A DNA stretch of 64,000 bases from Paraburkholderia bannensis (GTDB lineage Bacteria; Pseudomonadota; Gammaproteobacteria; Burkholderiales; Burkholderiaceae): assembly GCF_014200455.1 (NCBI RefSeq), contig NZ_JACHBW010000019.1:1-64000 (forward strand), in the 5' to 3' direction. The position numbers and the translations under genes are program-made. The notes beneath the pieces are model-generated. The model saw only the letters and a program-made list of their open reading frames with translations, searched no databases and had not been told where the DNA came from. Position 1 is the first letter of the stretch; every line of letters starts with the position of its first letter. This document shows positions 60,849 to 64,000 of this stretch, in pieces.

Positions 60849-61475
60849 ATGCCCAGCCGACTCAAACTTGCGGTTTCCGCCCTTTCCTTCGCCGCTGCCT
60901 TGACGCTCGCCAGCGCTGCATTGGCCCAGTCTTCCGCAGCCAAACCCGAGCGCATTCGCGGCGAAATCGTCTCGCTGTCCGGCAACACCCTGAAGGTCCA
61001 CCGCCGCAGCGGCGAGACCGTCACCATCGACGTCGATGACAAGGCCGGCGTGAACGCGGTAAAAAACATCCAGCTCGCCGATATCAAACCCGGCTCATAT
61101 GTTGGCGCGGCGGCGGCGCCGGGCCCCGACGGCAAGCTGCAGGCCAAGGAAGTGCTGGTCTTCCCCGAAGCCGCACGCGGCACAGGTGAAGGCCATTACG
61201 CGTGGGACCTCGGTGCGAACAGCACGATGACGAACGCCAACGTGGATACGGTCGTGCAAGGCACGAGCGGCCGCGATCTCAAGCTCTCGTACAAGGGCGG
61301 CAGCAACACCATCAACGTGCCGGCCAACGCGCCGGTCGTGACGCTCATTCCGGCCACTAGCGCCGAACTGACGCCGGGCAAGAAGGTCTTCGTCGTGGCC
61401 ACGCCCGCCAGCGATGGCGCTTACGACGGGCATCTGGTCGTGGTGGAGAAGGACGGCGTCGCGCCGCCGATGTAA
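60849..61475 (+). CDS. Secreted OB-like protein, possible metal or cofactor partner
   Basis: A 208-residue exported protein with signal peptide (LKLAVSALSFAAALTLASAALA). The mature part alternates short strands: RIRGEIVSLSGNTLKVHRRSGETVTIDVDDKA in the first repeat, SYVGAAAAPGPDGKLQAKEVLVFPE, then RDLKLSYKGGSNTINVPANAPVVTLIPA; this resembles DUF5666-type beta-barrel modules. It is the third gene of the cytochrome b / molybdopterin operon (76 bp gap), so it may support the periplasmic enzyme. The function is not known. Confidence 0.78.
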   Translation: MPSRLKLAVSALSFAAALTLASAALAQSSAAKPERIRGEIVSLSGNTLKVHRRSGETVTIDVDDKAGVNAVKNIQLADIKPGSYVGAAAAPGPDGKLQAKEVLVFPEAARGTGEGHYAWDLGANSTMTNANVDTVVQGTSGRDLKLSYKGGSNTINVPANAPVVTLIPATSAELTPGKKVFVVATPASDGAYDGHLVVVEKDGVAPPM

Positions 61476-61515
61476 GTACGCAGCCGGGATTGGGGGGTAT
61501 CGGCAGTATCGACGC

Positions 61516-61842
61516 CTAGCCCCCGTTCAGCAATGCCTGGCACTCCGTTGCAAACCAGTAGTCGACCAGGCGCTGCGCCGCCTGGAGATCATCCGGATAG
61601 TACGGGTCGTCGTTCCAGGGCGAAGGGTTGTAGCCCGCCTTCCTGAGCGCGGCCAGTTCGCTCTGATGCTCCGCCATGGTTGGCGGCGCCTGGCTTTTGA
61701 GCGCCGCCAGATCGCGGCATTCCGTTGGACTCAGATGCGGCCCGTATTGCGCACCGTATTGCGGCACGCCGCCTATCGTGCACCCGGTCAGCAGGAGCGC
61801 CAGCGCAGTGAGCGTCACACGGCTTGCCAGCACGTTCTCCAT
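61516..61842 (-). CDS. Small lipoprotein with DUF4148-like segment (108 aa)
   Basis: A 108-residue lipoprotein: signal with lipobox LLLTGC (near residue 21), a Gly/Tyr-rich linker and a helix pair containing HQSELAALRKAGYNPSPWNDDPYYPDDLQAAQRLVDYW, where ELAALRKAGYNP recalls the DUF4148 repeat common in Burkholderia. Two Cys (ECRDL, TECQA) may pair. GGAGGTG is ideally placed before ATG 61842. Confidence 0.8.
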   Translation of the reverse strand: MENVLASRVTLTALALLLTGCTIGGVPQYGAQYGPHLSPTECRDLAALKSQAPPTMAEHQSELAALRKAGYNPSPWNDDPYYPDDLQAAQRLVDYWFATECQALLNGG

Positions 61843-61920
61843 ACAGCACCTCCAGTAATGGGCCGTGACGCGGCGGACCGGTCGGAAGACCCTTTACGCC
61901 CTTTGCGCCCTCTACACCCT

Positions 61921-62547
61921 TTACGCAGTTTTCGACGCGAGATCGGCAAATCCGACGGTCTTTGCCTCGCACGCGCGTACCAGCGCCAGATCGTGAGTCG
62001 AAAAAAAGACTGTGCTGTTCACGGCCAAACGCTTGAACAGATCGACCAGAACCGCACGCGCGGTAGCATCGAGTCCATTGCCCGGTTCATCGGCGATGAT
62101 GACGGCAGGCTGGCCGATGGTGGTCGCCGCGAGGAAGAATTTCTTGCGCGTGCCCAGCGACATCTGCTCGAATTGCTTTTCCATATGCGGCGCCAGTCCA
62201 AACTGTTCGGCGATGTCGAGCGTGCGGGCGTCGAGCGTCACGCCCTTGGCGGACGCCACGAGTTCGAGAAGCGCCCTGCCGGTCTGGAACGGCGAGGCCA
62301 TGCAATCGTCGGGCACATACGCCAGCGCAGCCTTCGCCTTGAGCGGCGCGCTGCGCAGCGAATGACCGTCGAGCCAGACCTCGCCTCTGCTGGCGTCGAG
62401 CACGCCCGCGAGAATGCCAAGCAGCGTGGATTTGCCGCTGCCGTTCTCGTCGCACAGCGCGACGCAGCCGGCGCCGGAAGCGAAATGAAGTCCTTCGAAG
62501 ACGACGTGGTTGTCGAAGCGTTTGCCGAGATTTTCGAATCGGAGCAT
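61921..62547 (-). CDS. ABC transporter ATP-binding protein with altered Walker A
   Basis: A 208-residue ABC ATPase. The P-loop reads CDENGSGKST where the first Gly is Asp33; the usual form is GPNGSGKST. The signature is SLGTRKK instead of LSGGQ, Walker B is VIIADEPGNGLD and the switch is FSTHDL. Substitution of the first Gly occurs in some active ATPases but is unusual. Its upstream neighbour, a permease fragment, suggests that the transporter is no longer whole. Confidence 0.85.
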   Translation of the reverse strand: MLRFENLGKRFDNHVVFEGLHFASGAGCVALCDENGSGKSTLLGILAGVLDASRGEVWLDGHSLRSAPLKAKAALAYVPDDCMASPFQTGRALLELVASAKGVTLDARTLDIAEQFGLAPHMEKQFEQMSLGTRKKFFLAATTIGQPAVIIADEPGNGLDATARAVLVDLFKRLAVNSTVFFSTHDLALVRACEAKTVGFADLASKTA

Positions 62548-62558
62548 GGGTCAGTCGA

Positions 62559-62831
62559 TTAAACGAACCATGGCCAGGCCACAGTGAGCCAGACCGCCGC
62601 CGCTATTGTACCGAGCAACGGCGATTGTCCAGGCACATAGCGTTGTGGCGCATAGAGCACGGCAAGCAATGGACCATCGCCAGCCCCCACGATGGCATTC
62701 ACACCATCAGCCTTCAAACCGCCGACGAGGAAAACGTTGACGACGAGGCAACCGGCTCGCCCAGCCCCGCAAGCCGCACCGGCGCGCAATTGTTGGTGAG
62801 TTAGCTGCCATACGTCGTCCGGCCGAGCCAC
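62559..62831 (-). pseudogene. Fragment of an ABC-type permease (C-terminal end)
   Basis: A 90-residue frame ends 11 bp before the ATPase ATG. Its last part, LVGGLKADGVNAIVGAGDGPLLAVLYAP then GQSPLLGTIAAAVWLTVAWPWFV, looks like a periplasmic loop and last membrane segment of a permease. The first 30 residues read as out-of-frame sequence, and no matching N-terminal half is found upstream to 63490. This is probably a 5'-truncated permease partner of the ATPase; the assignment to a family is uncertain. Confidence 0.4.
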
Positions 62832-63488
62832 GTTGTCTGCTGCAAGGAACTGCCGCTCAGCACCAGTTGATGGTCGATCGGCCCGGCGTGCGGACGCGCT
62901 CGACTTTCAGGGCGAACGCCCGCGCGCGACGCTGGAATTCAACACGCGCGCCCCGCCGCAAAACTGGAAGTTTCAGGTGTACCGTTGGAGCGCCGATACG
63001 GCGCACGTGCGCGCCAGGCGCGATTCAACGTCGCGCCATCTTGGCGGAATCCTCCTGGGAAATGGCTGCCAGATACGCTGCGCTCACGTTGCCAATGAAA
63101 TAAGCTAGCCAAGGAAAACGTAAATCTCAATGCGGCCTCGCAGGATCCCTGAGTAAAGCCGGGTGCTGTCGATAATCGAATACTAATACACCGGAAAATG
63201 CAGCGCACGCGAAGCGTAATCAAACCTTGGAACGACGTAAAAAAGGAGGCGGACAGCACCAACCAGCAAAGGCAGCCGAACACCGAATAAACTCGCTGCC
63301 TTTCATCACCACGTCATTTGACCATCGAACAAAAACCTGAAGGAACTGACGGATAGCGTGTGGGAGCGTCGTGCATCGGGCAGGGAATCCGCGGGGAAGG
63401 TTTGCACGGAGCCGATGCCGGGAAAGTGGAATAAGCGCTGCTGTATCCGCACGGTGCTTGCCGTTAGCGCCGAACATGCGAGTCATTA
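62832..63488. other. Long non-coding or degraded stretch
   Basis: About 650 bases without a supported gene. Frames on either strand are interrupted, and some short runs (plus strand near 62900-62990) look protein-like but cannot be assigned. Given the truncated permease to the left, part may be decayed coding DNA. Confidence 0.4.
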
Positions 63489-64000
63489 GTGAAACGCGAC
63501 AATAATTTTGCCTCACTCGGCAAGCGTGCAAAGACGTGCGAGATCATTTCGCCCACAACGATTGCACCGTTTTCTCCCCAGTCGGCCAGCGCCGCACTCT
63601 CGATATTCCACGAACCCTGGTGGCTCGACATCGCTACGCAGGGAAGCTGGAAACTCGCCACGGTAAATCGCAACAAGCAGATCATCGGAGAGATGCCTTA
63701 TACGCCGACGCGTCTGCGTCTGTGGCGCGTAGCACACCTTCCGCCGCTCACACGCACGCTCGGACCCGTGATCAAACCGGTGATGGGGAGCATCGCGTCT
63801 CAACGGCATCATCGCCTCGATGTCACCGCAAAGCTGATTGAGCAGCTTCCCGACTGCGACAGCTTTTTCCAGGTATTCGATCCGCGCATCGACGATGCAA
63901 TCGCCTTTGCCCTAAAGGGCTATTCGGTGTCGGCACGCTATACCTTTCAGATCGATGCGAATTGCTCGACCGACGAAGCATGGGCAAATCTCGATACCAA
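63489..64000 (+). CDS. FemAB-like acyltransferase, N-terminal part (cut by window edge)
   Basis: A plus-strand frame runs open from about 63489 to the window edge. SIFHEPWWLDIATQGSWKLATVNRNKQIIGEMPY (in parts) followed by LPPLTRTLGPVIKPVMG, CDSFFQVFDP and ALKGYSVSARYTFQID is the pattern of the GNAT-fold FemAB/BioF2-like acyltransferase group, which often acts in polysaccharide or peptidoglycan-related modification. The exact start is unclear: GTG 63489 is the best visible, with no convincing ribosome binding site. About 170 residues are seen; the rest lies beyond the window. Confidence 0.7.
   Translation, partial: MKRDNNFASLGKRAKTCEIISPTTIAPFSPQSASAALSIFHEPWWLDIATQGSWKLATVNRNKQIIGEMPYTPTRLRLWRVAHLPPLTRTLGPVIKPVMGSIASQRHHRLDVTAKLIEQLPDCDSFFQVFDPRIDDAIAFALKGYSVSARYTFQIDANCSTDEAWANLDT

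Noticed and set aside
62833..63108. 91-codon plus-strand frame with some protein-like runs
   Set aside because: No ribosome binding site, no recognisable family and only a short stretch of plausible composition; listed only as part of a possibly decayed stretch.
1..64000. CRISPR arrays, rRNA or tRNA genes, phage attachment sites
   Set aside because: No regularly spaced direct repeats, no rRNA-like stretches and no tRNA cloverleaf or CCA-type ends were noticed; the only repeats found are short tandem units and the duplicated terminator.

Overview
The window looks like chromosomal DNA of a GC-rich betaproteobacterium of the Burkholderiaceae, most like Paraburkholderia or Caballeronia. This rests on gene content and protein style: the hopanoid cyclitol-ether enzyme HpnJ, an MdtABC-type efflux operon with a NodT-type outer membrane channel, a PACE efflux protein, a K-D-A-C-B-R ribose operon and many short lipoproteins. 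It is inference, since no database was searched and no rRNA or tRNA gene was seen.

Layout: 1-698 is the 5' part of hpnJ (minus). 1673-11097 is a complete four-gene RND efflux operon closed by a strong terminator. 11333-15054 holds small envelope proteins, a PACE exporter, a nitroreductase, a YjbQ protein and a dienelactone-hydrolase-like enzyme. 15068-17770 is a 2.6-kb minus-strand island bracketed by two almost identical terminator hairpins; it carries a type VI secretion remnant (a VgrG-TssF chimera and an intact TssJ lipoprotein) and a protein made of four zinc-ribbon repeats. 17801-23456 is a guanidino-compound module (ureohydrolase, NTF2-like protein, aldehyde dehydrogenase, NCS1 permease) with a divergent LysR regulator and a clear operator-like palindrome. 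23583-27079 has a DUF4239 membrane protein, two glutathione transferases, a DUF4410 protein and a small Cys-rich protein.

27103-33321 is the ribose uptake and phosphorylation operon with its LacI-type regulator. 33519-38470 is a minimal Csu-type (archaic) chaperone-usher pilus operon whose usher signal peptide contains 14 consecutive Phe codons. 39433-45921 holds MsrC, an AraC/EamA divergent pair, a LysR/aldo-keto reductase divergent pair sharing a perfect 20-bp palindrome, small secreted or acidic proteins, a candidate small RNA or attenuator, and a LysE exporter.

45957-54810 is a scarred accessory stretch. It contains abutting IS5 and IS110 remnants, a porin pseudogene, a transporter gene fused by deletion to the end of a flavin-dependent monooxygenase gene, surviving partner genes (flavin reductase, EthD-like protein, LysR), a lipid-anchored carboxylesterase and a second dead IS5 transposase. 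54856-64000 returns to ordinary chromosome: an MHYT sensor, RhlE helicase, an HD-GYP-like/LuxR regulator with lost metal ligands, a cytochrome b / molybdopterin oxidoreductase / secreted protein operon, an ABC ATPase beside a broken permease, and the start of a FemAB-like acyltransferase cut by the window edge.
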